Assembly: GCA_029339505.1 (NCBI GenBank) | Contig: JAQISU010000122.1 | Coordinates: 11,089,001-11,153,000, forward strand | DNA from: Unio delphinus | Taxonomy: Eukaryota > Mollusca > Bivalvia > Unionida > Unionidae | Reading direction: 5' to 3' | Length of the DNA: 64,000 nucleotides | Shown here: in pieces, positions 44,635 through 56,557 of the stretch | Layout of the letters: every line of letters begins with the position of its first letter | How positions within the stretch are numbered: the stretch's first letter is position 1 | Program-made: the position numbers and the translations under genes | The notes under the pieces: model-generated | Database searches by the model: none | Told to the model about the DNA's origin: nothing | What the model saw: the letters and a program-made list of their open reading frames with translations, nothing else

Positions 44635-45630
44635 AAGACATTTAATCCTTGTATGATCGTCTATGATTTCATCGATGCGAGATCGATATAAACTAATATA
44701 TATTACACCACCCTGAAATAATCGCTGACAGATATCAGCAGCTTTGTTAACTATTTCCCGGAAATTATTTCCTGCTCGTTTACCCCCGATGAGATCTTCC
44801 AACCGGGATACATCATTGATGATATTATTTGGACAAACACAGAGACCACTTCCTTTAAATCCCTTTTCTGTTGAGTTTTTGACGAGGTTGCGATCAACGA
44901 GTAGGGGTTTGAGATGGTTGAGGATCTTCCTGCTTTTTTTGTCTCTTTGTTTGTCTCCGCGCTGGTTTTTGACTTTTTCTGTTTGTCTTTGACGTTCTTC
45001 TGCTTATGTTATATCATAATTCAGTAACTCCATTTCGATAATTTATATAACGTTTTCCTTTCGTATTTATACGACCAATCCACCTGTTTATTTTATACGT
45101 CCAATCAACCCACTCGTTTCGAGATATATTTTTATTATATCTCGGGAGTTAAAAAAAACTAGATCTCGAATGATAGCTATTGGAAGCGAAATTACCAAAA
45201 GCGGAAAAATCCTTAGCTTTTATTGGTTGAAATTGTTTTATTAATGCTATTCCCTCCTCGGTAAATTTATTAACAAAATAAATTCCTCTTAGAGTTCCAT
45301 CAACAGCACCTTCTTGTTCTTCGACAGGATCATCAACAACTTGAGGTTGTGGTTCAGCTTCAGCAATCTTTTCTAACAGCGGAAGCATAACATTTTTTCT
45401 ATCTTCGTCCTCCGTAATAACTCCCAAAATAGCTAGTTTAGTAGATAGTGCCGTCGTCTCAGTAGTAACATGTTTCAATAACTGTTCTGTACTAGTTAAA
45501 AAATCAATATGAGATTTTTGTCGTTGTTGAAGTTTTTTTAAAGTTTAACTCGTACTGGTATAAACTTATTAATCGCGGATAATCGCTCTCGAGCAAGTTT
45601 AGTAGAATATGATTCTCCGATATTAGCCAT
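44635..45630 (-). pseudogene. Basic core-like protein, copy 2, broken
   Basis: Start ATG at 45630, with the N terminus as in copy 1 (TKLARERLSAINKFIPVR). A shift near 45545 leads to 45478-45149 (TEQLLKHVTTETTALSTKL, then an acidic Pro/Glu stretch). The Arg-rich part is damaged; the C-terminal domain (NNIINDVSRLEDLIGGKRAGNN) is clear at about 44835-44770 and the frame ends near 44640. Confidence 0.65.
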
Positions 45631-45660
45631 TATCAATAACACAATTTTTTAATTAATGGC

Positions 45661-46417
45661 AACCAACCCCGGTAATTTTCACACACGCGGATCATTAGGA
45701 AGCACCCCGGTGAATAATTTTCACATACACAGCATATTTTTTACATACAAAATAAAAAATTTATTTAACAAAATAATGCTTGTATAAAATGGCGGGTTAA
45801 CCCACGCTCTTCTTAGACGATCCTGAAAGATGGGACAATATCAATTCATCCAAGTACAATGATTTTGCCAAATAACCTAACATACACATATGAACCGATA
45901 TTGATATAAAAACTATTGATGTAATAATATTGTTAATTATCTTTGAGAGCCACGCATCTCACAATTACTAAATGTACAATATCTACCAATAAAAATGTTT
46001 AGTTTATAAGCATCTATACACAGTATAAAGAATTTTTTATGTACGCATTGAAAAATGGCGTACTATTATCTTAGTGTTATTCGTAACAGAGAACGTGTAT
46101 TTCTTCATATAAGTTTATTAATAGGCGCTAATACATCATTTTCCTTGCTTCTAATGCTTGAAACGTACTCATCAATTATGGATCGGTATCATTCACCTAT
46201 ATTTTGGTTAGAAAGTGAATTAAATGCACTCTGGCTGCAGTGTCTTCAGCAAACAGATTGCATGTTATCATTTTGTTGCCCCGTTTCTCCAGGTGGATCT
46301 ATATCGTAGAAGAGAGAAAATATATGGATATAGAAGGATGTGAAGGATGAAAGAATCGACCTATCCTGTTTATTTTAACATAAAGAATAAATATACGTTC
46401 ATCACACACACACACGC

Positions 46418-46454
<37 letters not shown>

Positions 46455-46504
46455 GTTTGAATATTATATGACATATTATATACGTAAATAGTCACATTAC
46501 TAAC
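45661..46504. other. Outer flank of copy 2 and intron; no gene, no TIR found
   Basis: By analogy with copy 1 the end of copy 2 should lie about 100-300 bases beyond 45660. I found no AGCAGCAG-like terminus or partner for one. The plus open frame at 46055-46309 has no recognisable domain. Confidence 0.45.
46401..46454. repeat. (CA)n-(TG)n paired microsatellite, potential hairpin
   Basis: CA units, a GCTTACA link, then TG units, so the two halves are reverse complements and can fold back. It lies about 50 bases downstream of the signal peptide exon's donor. Confidence 0.9.
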
Positions 46505-46568
46505 CTGAACAGAGAGCAGCCAATGAAGTTACCATCACGAACACGGATAAATGACAGGATTTTGCCAT
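46505..46568 (-). CDS. Signal peptide exon (exon 1 of the Ig-domain receptor model)
   Basis: ATG at 46568, 21 codons plus one base, then donor GTTAGT at 46504. The peptide has a positive residue at position 3 (MAKSCHL), a hydrophobic core (VFVMVTSLAALC) and a small residue at the end, a textbook secretion signal. The phase 1 end matches the phase 1 start of the Ig exon at 20569; short signal-peptide exons spliced in phase 1 to Ig exons are standard in this superfamily. The intron to the next exon would be about 26 kb and contain both Polinton-like copies. No TATA box is evident; whether further exons lie between is unknown. Confidence 0.65.
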
Positions 46569-49069
46569 CTTATTAATCTAAAAATAAGACAAAATGTATT
46601 AACACAAATAGACAGCGAATGATGTGACATATAAATTAATACAATAACCATATTAAGTTAATTGTGTGAATAAGTCGACAATGACATTCACATTACCAAT
46701 ATCTTTCTCATTTCCCGTCTATTAAAACCAGAAAGTCGTGATCTGCTCAATGTGTTTCATTGGAATCTTAATTGTTGATTTGTTTCTGTCCTCTTGCAAG
46801 GACACGTATGGGTAATTTTCAATGAGTATGACCCACAGGTCTATAATTCACGCATTTGATGCTGATATTACGAGTGATATTATCAACGGGAGAAAATGAC
46901 TAGGAACTAACGTATACTTATACTTACCATCTGGTAGGCTATAATACATATGATGTAGTAAATGCGCTTATTCTTAATGCGCAATTTATAGAGCATACTT
47001 ACGGCAAAGTGCCTGTTAGGGGGAGGGGGTGGTTATTCAAGGGCAAACATCCGTGTTGTACAATGAACGTTGGTCCGAAAAACGCAAATGTGTCCGCCTT
47101 TTGAAAACGACTTGGTTCGTATCGGACGATCACCCTCTATGTGTCATACTTGAATCACGATCAGCAGTCTGGTGTTTAAGAGAAACATCCTACTCTAATT
47201 GCAAATTTTGTCAATCTGATCAACACATTTACTCTACTATGACCAAAAACCTCAATCTTTTGCATCGTTCTTAATGATTATATGACTTTCAAAACATTAG
47301 TTCAGCGATGACTCTTTAAATGCGACTTTAAAAAGCTATTCATTTAACATTTCACTTAATTCAGAAAGAAGTATTACAATGCCGTTTAGTTAGACAATGT
47401 CTGAATAATACCATGCAAAATCAGTTCGACAACGAACACTTTCATTTTACATATAGCTATGGAATAATTATGTTCCGCATAGGGATGATATCAAGTTTTA
47501 ATTATAATGTGTTCTTGGTAGCATACAGAAAAGGTTTAGATAGATGGGACAGAACACTATTTGTATCCGAGATTGACTGGAAAGATCATCTTATTTCTTA
47601 ATACGTATGGTATACCAACTTGAAAAGGAAAGTCAAAGTACAAACTAAAGTGCATTATACCATTATACTTTCCTTTGATTCCTCAAACTGATGCACGGAC
47701 TGATGAATATTTTGGATGCATTGTGGTACAGGAAGTAATTTTCAATATTTGAAGGTATGTTGATTATATTAACGTTTAAAATATGGTCATGCAACATACA
47801 TATTAATACGCAGACAGTTATAAAGATACTTTCCCGACTGTCTTTTCTATCTCAACAGTAGACCACCGTACTCATTCGTAGTGAACGTGCACTCGGTTAT
47901 CTAGTGTACAGCGGATGATAGAGCAGTTGAGAGAATGTGTGGTTCAGCGTTCGTTATAAGATCTACTAATTTCACAAAATTGTTTATTAACTGAGTGACT
48001 GAGGACTGGCGGTCATATCAAACACAAACACATGCTGTCACGGAAAAAAGCAATATAATAACTTGGTGATGCAATCGAACCATTAAATGTAATCAATAGT
48101 GTTGATGCGTACACCGTTACCTAAAGTAGGTTTACCCTATTTATCCTTGACTAATAATGACTGAGTAATGGGTAAATTTCGTTGTAGGTAGTTCATAACG
48201 AGAGACCCATATTTGGTGATGTGCAACGGTACTTTACCATTGGGTGTTAAACACGTTGTTTTTTAGTTCTTACTATGTGCGGACAGTCATTCCATGATCG
48301 TTACAGATAATGTTTACCTGACGGAGTTTGCTACATATATATGGCTAGCAGGATTGCAGCGTAGCAAGCACAAATAACAACATGAATGGCAGTAGAACAT
48401 TAAAGCTGACAACAGGGCAAACTTTGTTGGAAAGTAAACAACATATGGCAATGACGCAGCATTGCTGGAACCAGATAATCAATGTTGATACATCGAATAG
48501 GCGACAAGGTTGGCAACAAAGCAACATAGTTGTCAAAATAACAATATATTCAGAAGCATACCAAACAGACAACTGAGCAGGACAGTGGCGTCACAGAAAA
48601 GGAGGATAGAGGTTCAAAATAGTTAATTCAAAGAGTATGAATTATGAACCGTAATTAGCCTTAGATCTTGAACTGTTAATTGGGGTTGTTTTCAAGGTAT
48701 ATTATTAGTTCAACCGCATGCATCTTTATAATACATTTTTACGGTACGGAGAATATAAAATTCATTAGTTGAACATGACGACGTTCATATCATATGCTGA
48801 AATTTTTCTATCTTGTATGCATGAGATTCTAGTTTTTTTCTGAGTTAATGTCGTGATTTGTAAGTTAGTGAATGATTAGAGTATACGTCTTTGTTGTATC
48901 TGCGTTCTAATTTTTAGTTTGATATGTGCATGTTATTGTTCCAGCTGATATGTATGGTGAGTGCTTATAGACTCGTTGTTCATTATCATAATTTGTTGTT
49001 TCCTTCGCACACATTGTGTTTGGTGTGTCCAGCTAATCTGTATCCATTTGGTTGGTCTCAGTTTCTATC

Positions 49070-49124
<55 letters not shown>

Positions 49125-49413
49125 ATATATTCATTCATTTACATACTATTATATGAAGCTTACCAAAAGTTTCCATGACAGTGTAATGCATCGTGTTTTT
49201 ATGTTAAACTATACGGCATGGAGCACGATTATAAAACGCTTAGAATTTCACTAATAAAAGAGAAATAGTCTAACAGTGAGGTTTGAGTTGTATCAGCATA
49301 CAATAATCACATTTATGAGTGTAACAACTTTCAAAATATGTGAAATTGGAAGTGAATACCATCATAAACAATAATCGAATACTGATATTAGTGAGTTAAG
49401 CAATGTATTCACT
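46569..49413. other. Upstream region of the receptor model; no gene seen
   Basis: Would contain the promoter and 5' UTR of the minus-strand receptor gene. Open frames at 47029-47274, 47413-47601 and 48382-48576 have no recognisable domain or consistent splice sites. Confidence 0.4.
49073..49122. repeat. (CA)n microsatellite
   Basis: About 25 CA units. Confidence 0.97.
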
Positions 49414-49425
49414 CAAAGTGAAACA

Positions 49426-49674
49426 GGGGCCCCGAGTGGCCGAGTGGTCTAAAGCGCTGTCCGTTACGGACCACTGCCATCTCACCTCTGTCTGCGTGGG
49501 TTCGAGTCTAAGATTCGGCTAATGTAGTTAAGTGAGAAAGCTTGCCAGTAGCTTCTCGTGGGTCGGTGGTTCTTTCCGGGGTTTTTCCGGTTTCTTCCTC
49601 CACCACTAATACTGGCCGCCATGTATAGCCTATATATTGTGCTGAAAAATGGCGTTAAACCATAAAAAACAAAA
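49426..49674 (+). mobile_element. Full-length tRNA-headed SINE with 12-base target duplication
   Basis: Head GGGGCCCCGAGTGGCCGAGTGG contains an A-box-like TGGCCGAGTGG, and GGTTCGAGTCT near 49499 is a B-box, so the head derives from a tRNA of the Ser/Leu shape and supplies a Pol III promoter. The core has GGGTCGGTGGTTCTTTCC and CACCACTAATACTGGCCGCC; the tail ends ATGGCGTTAAACC plus an A-rich end. CAAAGTGAAACA at 49414-49425 recurs at 49675-49686. The best-preserved copy in the window. Confidence 0.93.
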
Positions 49675-49686
49675 CAAAGTGAAACA

Positions 49687-50150
49687 TGTGACAATGTATT
49701 TTAATCTAGCGTTTGCTTCCGAATGGAGCACATAATGCAGAGCGATTAAAAACTATCATGGAAGGCGTAAGTAACGAAACTAATGAAACATAGATCCATT
49801 TGGGATGCAGTGTGGTACAGGAAGAAACCTTAACATTCACAAATGTGTTACACTAGCAATTCCCTAACACAATATATCCCATTCTTAGCAGGGTATAGTG
49901 AAGCGTCTCTAGTCTTCCCGTATACCTTTGTAGTAAATAATTTATCTGGATACAATGAATGCCGCTCACGTCAATGTACAAATAGCAATATATGCGTGGG
50001 TCGTATCAAATTTAATTAGAAAACAGTAAGTACTTCAAAAATAAATACCTGGTAAAGTCAAACATTTACACAAACTTATGTCAGGGGCAGGGTGAATACA
50101 AGATAAATTAATATGTCTTTGCTGTTATTGTTTTGAGTTTAATCTCGTTT
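49687..50150. other. No gene seen
   Basis: AT-rich intergenic sequence between two mobile elements. Confidence 0.5.
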
Positions 50151-50158
50151 TCTATGGC

Positions 50159-50316
50159 CAGTCCCGGATTACCCATTAGGCAGAGTAGGCAACTGCCTAT
50201 GGGCCCCGCGACTTTTATGGGCCCCATGAGGGGCCCCCATGAGACCGTGACTGTGGGTCTGGGGCCCCAAAAAGTTTGACTGCCTATGGGCCTCCACGGT
50301 GCTTAATCCGGCGCTG
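50159..50316. mobile_element. hAT-like MITE with near-perfect 8-base target duplication
   Basis: 158 bases, ends CAGTCCCGGATTA and TAATCCGGCGCTG (11 of 13 match as inverted repeat), with GGGGCCCC-rich interior that repeats GCCTATGGGCC. Flanks TCTATGGC (50151-50158) and TGTATGGC (50317-50324) differ at one base. Eight-base duplication and CAG start fit hAT. Confidence 0.75.
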
Positions 50317-50324
50317 TGTATGGC

Positions 50325-50545
50325 AGTATAGGCTTAACATGGTGACCAGTATAACTGGTGGAGGTAGCGGCCGTACAAAACCAATGTAAGAACCACTGAT
50401 AACGGGAGGCTACTGGCAGCTTTCCCACATGCCAACATTGACAGGTCCCGAGACTCTAATCCATGCAAACCGAGGTGTGATGGCAATTATCGGTAACGAC
50501 ACGTGTTGTAGACCATTTAGCCACCTTTAGACCACCCTGCCAACC
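50325..50545 (-). mobile_element. Diverged SINE copy
   Basis: Minus-strand relative of the 49426 family: TGGTGGAGGTAG, AACCACTGATAACGGGAGGC, then a degenerate head near 50500-50535. The ATGGCGTTAAAC tail is barely recognisable, so it is older than the others. The hAT-like MITE abuts it. Confidence 0.55.
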
Positions 50546-50739
50546 AGGACATCGAATAGGTCAATGTATTGAATCATACGTACAACGATTTCTTCATTCG
50601 ACAGATAATAAAATAACAAATGAAGACGTGACTCAGAGAGACGGAGACAGACAGAAATATTCATCCGACATGGTGGTATTTGCTATTCCTGGATAAAGTG
50701 GTGCAAATAAACTGGCACGGTTAGGTATGTCGTACCATT

Positions 50740-51009
50740 AAAACATTTCTTAGTTGTAATTGTTGAAGGGTTTAACGCCATTTTTCAGCACACGATACAT
50801 GGCGGTCGGTATTATTGGTGGAGGAAGAACCCGGGGAAAACCCCGGATAGAACCACCGACCCACGAGGAACTACAGGTAAGCTTTCTCACATAACTACAT
50901 TAGCCGAATCTTAGACTGGAACCCACGCAAACAGAGGTGAGATGGCAGTGATCCGTAATGGAAAGCGCTTTGGACCACTCGGCCAATCGGGGCCCCAAAA
51001 CATTTCTTA
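50740..51009 (-). mobile_element. Full-length SINE with 13-base target duplication
   Basis: SINE body 50753-50996 on the minus strand, same family as 49426: tail complement GTTTAACGCCATTTTTCAGC at the left, head GGGGCCCC at the right. AAAACATTTCTTA at 50740-50752 and 50997-51009 is an exact target duplication. It has a very short A tail. Confidence 0.93.
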
Positions 51010-51740
51010 CCAGTAGGGCCGTACCGAACACACAAGGTTTGAGACTCGGTACCATACGTGTAAGTCAGGTATAAATCAGGTAAAGTTTTGGGGATCACAA
51101 ATTTCATTAGGCCCTGACTTTCCTCGAACAGTCACCAAAGCAAACAAGTATTTATGTTTACTTAATGTACGTATAATAACCAGTAAATGTACGCAAAATA
51201 ATTCGATGATCAAATTTCAGGAGCCGATTGTACGTTTGTTTGTATGGGTTTTCGAGTCTTTTTGAGCACGAAGGCTGTCCGGAAACCACAGAACCCCCAT
51301 CCTCACCCCAATCCGGCCCTGATAAGAGTTAAACGCTAATTGAAACGTTGTTTTAATCTCTCAAGAGGATACGTGATAAGATAAACGGAAAGATAAATAA
51401 TACTTTTTGCTGTTTAAACATTTAAATGGTTCCCTATCTGAGGTTTAAACTTAGGTCGCGTGAATAACTCACATACACAGCTACTCCGAATAACTATGAC
51501 AAAAATCAAGTCATTTAGAAATTAACATGGATAGGTACACATATGCACCAGACAGAGCATACAGTTATATGTGTGTATCGTACACGAGTATGAAAGATAA
51601 AGCACATAGAAATTATATATTGACTATATTTATGTCTTAATGTACCTTATCTGCATACATGTACAAACATGTGTGTGACATAGTGGCTCTTACTGCGCAA
51701 ACGTTTGATGGTAATGAAAAATTTGTAATGTCGTACTTAC
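51010..51740. other. No gene seen
   Basis: A C-rich scrap near 51285-51325 (CCCCATCCTCACCCCAATCC) may be a MITE end, but no partner is visible. Confidence 0.45.
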
Positions 51741-51847
51741 CACAAGCATGCCATGATAACAGTTTCACTCCAGACTCAAATGTACCATGAATGATGTAAA
51801 ATGAACGTCTTCCATCGCCACTTAACTCGTGCACCACACGTAACTTC
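51741..51847 (-). CDS. Candidate exon of unknown gene
   Basis: 107-base minus-strand open stretch between an acceptor (TGTATTTAG) and a strong donor (GTAAGTAC), phase 2 in, phase 1 out, 35 whole codons including VVHELSGDGRRSFYIIHG and LLSWHAC. It may belong to another Ig-type gene upstream of the receptor model, but no domain is recognisable and no neighbour exon in phase was found. Confidence 0.3.
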
Positions 51848-52242
51848 CTAAATACATGCAATCACTATTGCCCCGGATTTCGTGACATGGTATGATCGTA
51901 TGCCGTATTATGTAACGTCTCAAAAATATATTCAGTGTGTTTATGGCAGAGTCGATAATTCATGTACATAAAACAATTGCAATTGAAATAGTTGGTGACT
52001 AGTGTAACTATTCAAACATGAACTGAACAACATTGCAACGACTATTTTACATTAATATGGTTCAGTTCGTCTGTACATTTTACACGCAATTGTGAATAGG
52101 TAATATCAAATCAGTAATGTTATCGATTACGCTTGACAAAATATAAATGTCCAATGATCTTCAAAGGTCATAATTATGACTTGGCATTTGATAAAATGTG
52201 ACGAGAACAATGTTGAAAGAATAACGTTGTAATAGGTGTAGA

Positions 52243-52313
<71 letters not shown>

Positions 52314-52439
52314 CGTGTGTATAAATACACATGCTTGAGTAGTATAATTTTACTTTGTATAAATGGTGCAATCCGTATATATTTGGGATGTTACAGCACA
52401 AGAGGATATTCACGTAGGTACCTGGGTTTGTCTCCAGGT
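51848..52439. other. No gene seen; contains a (TA)n array
   Basis: AT-rich, with about 34 TA units at 52243-52311. Confidence 0.5.
52243..52311. repeat. (TA)n microsatellite
   Basis: About 34 TA units. Confidence 0.97.
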
Positions 52440-54000
52440 CAAAATAGATATTCAGAAATATCCATAGATAGATAGTTAGGAAGAACTGGAGCCTAAAATG
52501 AGTACAACCTCTGCTGACATATTTCCATGGTTTTGGTTTCTTAAAAGCCATAAAACTAGCCCCATCTTTCGACTTTACCGATTTTCAGGGCTATTTTACA
52601 ACTTATCACCTCACATGGAACGCATTAAGATTAGCCCACCGATAAGGGTTTCCATCAACTCCATGTAAGTTGCTGCCTTGCTGTTTCCGAGAAAATCTGT
52701 CGCCACTATTTGGAATGCAGAAGAAAAAGTTCACGAATCTGAAGACCAACAAAAACACCTTCCTTTATCTTAGCGTCATTTAAAATTGGAACAATTTCAA
52801 CGCAGGTCCTTGAACGCTGATTGCCGTTTGCCCATGGCTTTGACAGCGTTCTTAATCAGATCTAGTTTGATGTGCAAGTGTTGTAATATAGTCTTTCTTG
52901 ATTTAGCAAGTGATAGATGTGAATAATTTTCCTCCCGAGCTCCAATAACTTTCTTAATGGTTAATTTCTCTTGATATAGTGGGAATTTCTAGCACGATTA
53001 TCACATTTGCAGGGGAAACATCAGTACTTTGTGTGTCCAGTCTACAGACCAAGCAAGAGAGCAATAACCTTTAAATCGCCACAAAACCGCCACTGATGTT
53101 GGTCACAGTTTATACACCTCAAAAACAAATTCGTAGTTTCATACGTTCCTTCATATGGACTTCATCTCCAACTGGAATATATGGCAAACGATTGTCATTA
53201 TGCAGCAAAATATCTTAAAGACTCGTCTTCGATTAATCCATGATCAGTCTCCACTCATCTGGCTTATGAACGATATCGAGGGCTGCCATCACACTATCCA
53301 TGTTGATGCACGCTTACAGGATCACCTTCCACGACGAAGACTGGGACACGATCCTTTTGACAGTCATGGAATATGCAAACCCTAACATCACCTGTCAGGC
53401 GATTCCAGTATTGTAGTCTGGAGCCCAACATCTCTATCTTACTCTTGGGAAGTTGCAAATCCCTGAAAAGGTCATTCAGTTCACATTGTGCTCTGAAATG
53501 TGGTTCAGAGGAGGGTATTGGAGAAAATATGGGTCTTGTGATATTGATGGATCAGAACTAGACGTTTCATCCTCTTTTTCGTCCACGTCTGACTAAATTT
53601 AAAATGATTCTGGTGCATCAGGAACCGGGGGTCCTTCTCCATGGGGTACTGGGAGTACAACTGACGGAAATTTTGGATAATGCGCGGTCCTTCTTTTACT
53701 TTTTGACACACATGTGCCAAATGTAGGCACCGTACAGAAGTAACAATTGCTGATATAATATAGTGGCTATCTCCAAATCAGTGGCACTGCACATGGCATG
53801 GACGTCCATTTTCCATTCAACCACTGGTAAAGAGATATTGTACAAGTGTTGCGGGATATGTGTGGGGCCAACCTCTTGTCCGCATCGCCAATTTTATAGC
53901 CAAACTAAAGATCATAGTTTTCTTAACCATATGGTTATGTTGCGCTTTTGCGATACAAAACTGACTTCACGACAAACATAGCAAACGTTATATGCATTGT
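52440..54000 (-). pseudogene. Decayed coding repeat of a dispersed invertebrate family
   Basis: Minus-strand reading gives protein-like pieces in shifting frames: LNDLFRDLQLPKSKIEMLGSR (about 53490-53430), VCIFHDC, WRFCGDLKVIALLLGL (about 53090-53040), NDAKIKEGVFVGLQIRELF (about 52790-52735), then fragments to about 52600. The arrangement resembles a long uncharacterised protein present in many copies in arthropod and other invertebrate genomes, usually treated as transposon-derived. Many stops. The family name is not known to me. Confidence 0.5.
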
Positions 54001-55179
54001 TCACACAAGTACGAGGCATCTCTGCTCACATCGGATGAACATAAATGTGTCCGTCGGCAAAGTCAAAAACTGACAAATAAGAGAGCACGACACTGTATGA
54101 TTTCAAGAGATCATACAGAGCCAGTTGTTCAGCAGAGTGGTGTGACCTGTGTTATGAATACATCATCCATGACCTTTAGGACTACCATGATGTAATTCAT
54201 ATCATTTTTGACACAATACCAGCTTCAGATTGCATCATTCATTGTTAGGACTGAAAAAGGAAGCACTGTCCAAACCGAGTCATATATTTACTCATATATC
54301 CAAAGATGTATTTTAGTAATTTCTGCTTTAAACTGAGATCCCTTCCCTTAAAAAATCACTTATCATATGTCATTCCCAAGTCAAGCGTCAAAAATGCTGA
54401 TCCAGTATCAAATATTTAAACCTAAACCCAATCAACAATTTTAAGCCTCAATGTCGTTCTCAGTGACCCAGAATTAATGACGTTTCACTACATTTTATTT
54501 CGGAAGAATATTGACTGTAGAACAGTGAACTAGTAAAAAGCAACCGACAAAACATACAAGGTTTTTGCTATTTATACTCGTTCCAGATATGCATCATTGC
54601 AATTATACTCTTCATTAACGCTCCCGAAGAAACAAAGGACAATTATTATATTACACATCATGTTTATGTCGTGACGTATATTATTTATTGCTGTTATTTT
54701 ACAACTAATGGTGGGTGCAGAAATAGGAATAGTGTTTGCCATTACATGTGCAAATACGTTATTTACCTTGATATAATGTTGTTCTGAGCATATATTCTAC
54801 TGACAGAAAATATGTTATACTAACTGCGGCAGAACAAATGCGACAATAGTGTTATGTTAAACATGTACCGCTGTATATATAAATGTGCATACTGTATTAT
54901 GTTAGAATGTATGAAGATTACTAAATGTGACATCATTCTACAAGATTAATGTAGTGTGCGCAACGTTACAGGAAATATTAAATCATTGTTTCCATTGAAT
55001 GCATCAAACATGTTTGTCAAAGAAGCGAACATATAGTGTATGACTTCTCGAAGACATTATCTCAGTAAACAGATGAATGAATCAACATGGAATTACTTCG
55101 TATCAGAAATGACGTAAACATGATCAATAATATACGAACAAAACCTAAACGTTTCTATTTGATATTATACAAGATATAA
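54001..55179. other. No gene seen
   Basis: AT-rich intergenic DNA up to the third Polinton-like fragment. No TIR was found at its border. Confidence 0.45.
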
Positions 55180-55182
55180 TAA

Positions 55183-55804
55183 AGGCACTAACATTGAATG
55201 TATCATACAAACGAATGACAAAACTACGACCCGATTATGACGCTCATATCGAACAATTTACTACGTTACGTAAAAACTTTAGAAAAACCGATGATGCCGT
55301 CGATAAATTGTTTGGTAAAAATGCTAAACCCGAAGAAATCAAAACAGATCTCGCAGCTGTTATCACGAAACTCGATGAAATGACAACGATTAATCGGCGA
55401 ATAGAAGTTCTTCGCGAAGATATTAATATGACCAACGATGTCATCAAGGATGATCTACCGAGGATGATAGAAAAACTGGACAAAAATAAAAATCCTTCAC
55501 GGGCAAAAATATTTCGTAAATAATGTGTACGCGATCCAACACGGATCTTGTATGAGGACACCATCTACTAACATATTAAATATCACCGAGCCGTCAAAGG
55601 TATTTATCGATTACCACTAGTATCGACGACTCAATTTAATATTTCATCAACGAGTTCATCTGTGGTCAACAATATGATATCAACGATCATCGACAAGGAA
55701 ACAACTGAACGATTCACAATAATATCCACTGATAATAATTTGGCTAGGGTTTCAGTAACATGGTATTTGCAATTCGTAGCGGATTTAAGTAAAGAACTGA
55801 ATTA
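55183..55804 (+). pseudogene. Fibre-like coiled-coil protein, fragment 3
   Basis: Open to 55523 with helical units LRPDYDAHIEQFTTLRKNF and RKTDDAVDKLF, then an extended charged coiled coil (ITKLDEMTTINRRIEVLRED). After TAA at 55521-55523 the head continues in broken frames (VKGIYRLPL, TTQFNISS, TWYLQFVADLSKELN) to a stop at about 55804. The end motif is shared with copies 1 and 2. Confidence 0.6.
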
Positions 55805-55873
55805 AAAATCCATAGCATTTTCAACGCTGGCGAATTTAACTCCAGCTATTTGAAATCTATTATAATAAATAAA

Positions 55874-56323
55874 ATGTCATCATTGGCAAATTCACAGCAA
55901 TATCGTTATGATCAGGTCAGAGAATTTCAAATTAAACTGAAAACACTCACTGAGGAGTATCAAGTAAAAATAGAAAAATACCGACGAAGAATTACCGCAG
56001 TTGATGTTACCATGTACTCGGTATCAGGTGTAATCACCGGAGCCGGTATAATACTCTTCTCGGTGACAATGGTTGCCCCGATAGCTGTTCCAATTTGTGT
56101 ATCAGCGACGGCAACAGTCGCTGGAATAATTTCAATAATAACAAAAAAATCATCATCATGTAGCCAGCGCAAACTACAAGACTACATAGTTAAGTTCCAT
56201 GTTGTGTCAACCGCGTACTCACAATTATCCTCGATGATATCATCTTCCCTCGATGACACATTAATATCCGATAGTGAGTTTTCAGCGATGGTACGTGTTT
56301 ATGATTCGCGATGTCAAAATTAG
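55874..56323 (+). pseudogene. Two-helix membrane protein, fragment 3 (best preserved)
   Basis: ATG at 55874 chosen because MSS...YRYDQVREFQ aligns with the copy 1 start. About 149 codons: N-terminal amphipathic helix with basic KYRRR, two membrane helices around residues 44-70 and 72-90, then a soluble tail (QRKLQDYIVKFHVVSTAYSQ, ISDSEFSAMVRVYDS). It stops early compared with the copy 2 tail, probably by a shift near 56305. A hairpin membrane protein beside capsid genes could act in virion assembly or entry; unknown. Confidence 0.6.
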
Positions 56324-56347
56324 AAAAACAACACGAATATAATAACA

Positions 56348-56557
56348 ATGGCAACATCGCAAGAACTACTTGAACGAATAGCGGAAAACACAACCCCGAT
56401 GAAAACCAGCATGATCTCAATAACCTTAACCAATCCTGAATTCAGTGTGAATTTCCCCACTGCGAGTTCGGTGAAAGAGATAGCACTGGCAAAATTACGA
56501 GTATACCACAGTTGGCCAAATATTAGACACTACTGCATCGAAAATTCTGTTCAATGA
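56348..56557 (+). pseudogene. Small capsid-type protein, fragment 3, truncated
   Basis: 69 codons. MATSQELLERIAENTTP, then the block shared with copy 2: NPEFSVNFPTASSVKEIALAKLRV. The frame ends shortly after PNIR. It starts 25 bases after the membrane protein, the same spacing type as in copy 2. Confidence 0.5.

Larger units (their letters stand above)
37517..45660 (-). mobile_element. Related Polinton-like element, copy 2 (truncated, inverted)
   Basis: 8.1 kb whose genes match copy 1 in the same order but on the opposite strand: core-like, pX-like, capsid-like, (membrane-active-type, protease), fibre-like, membrane, small capsid-type on the minus strand, then zinc and HNH genes on plus and the 5' part of the polymerase on minus. 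It stops in the polymerase at the exact border of copy 1. No TIR, integrase, helicase or ATPase is present. Amino acid divergence from copy 1 is large and frames are broken often, so it is a different and probably older lineage rather than a recent duplicate. Confidence 0.85.
55180..56557 (+). mobile_element. Third Polinton-like fragment (fibre, membrane and small capsid-type genes)
   Basis: A plus-strand block with three genes in the same order as in copy 2: fibre-like, two-helix membrane protein, small capsid-type protein. It starts inside the fibre gene and ends inside the small protein gene. No TIR, integrase or replication genes. It shares more with copy 1 in the fibre segment (KTDDAVDKLF) and is an independent remnant, not a tandem duplicate. 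Confidence 0.8.

Noticed and set aside
49426..49510. tRNA gene
   Set aside because: It has A- and B-box-like motifs but continues into a SINE core, has a target duplication and recurs at 16817 and 50740, so it is a SINE head.
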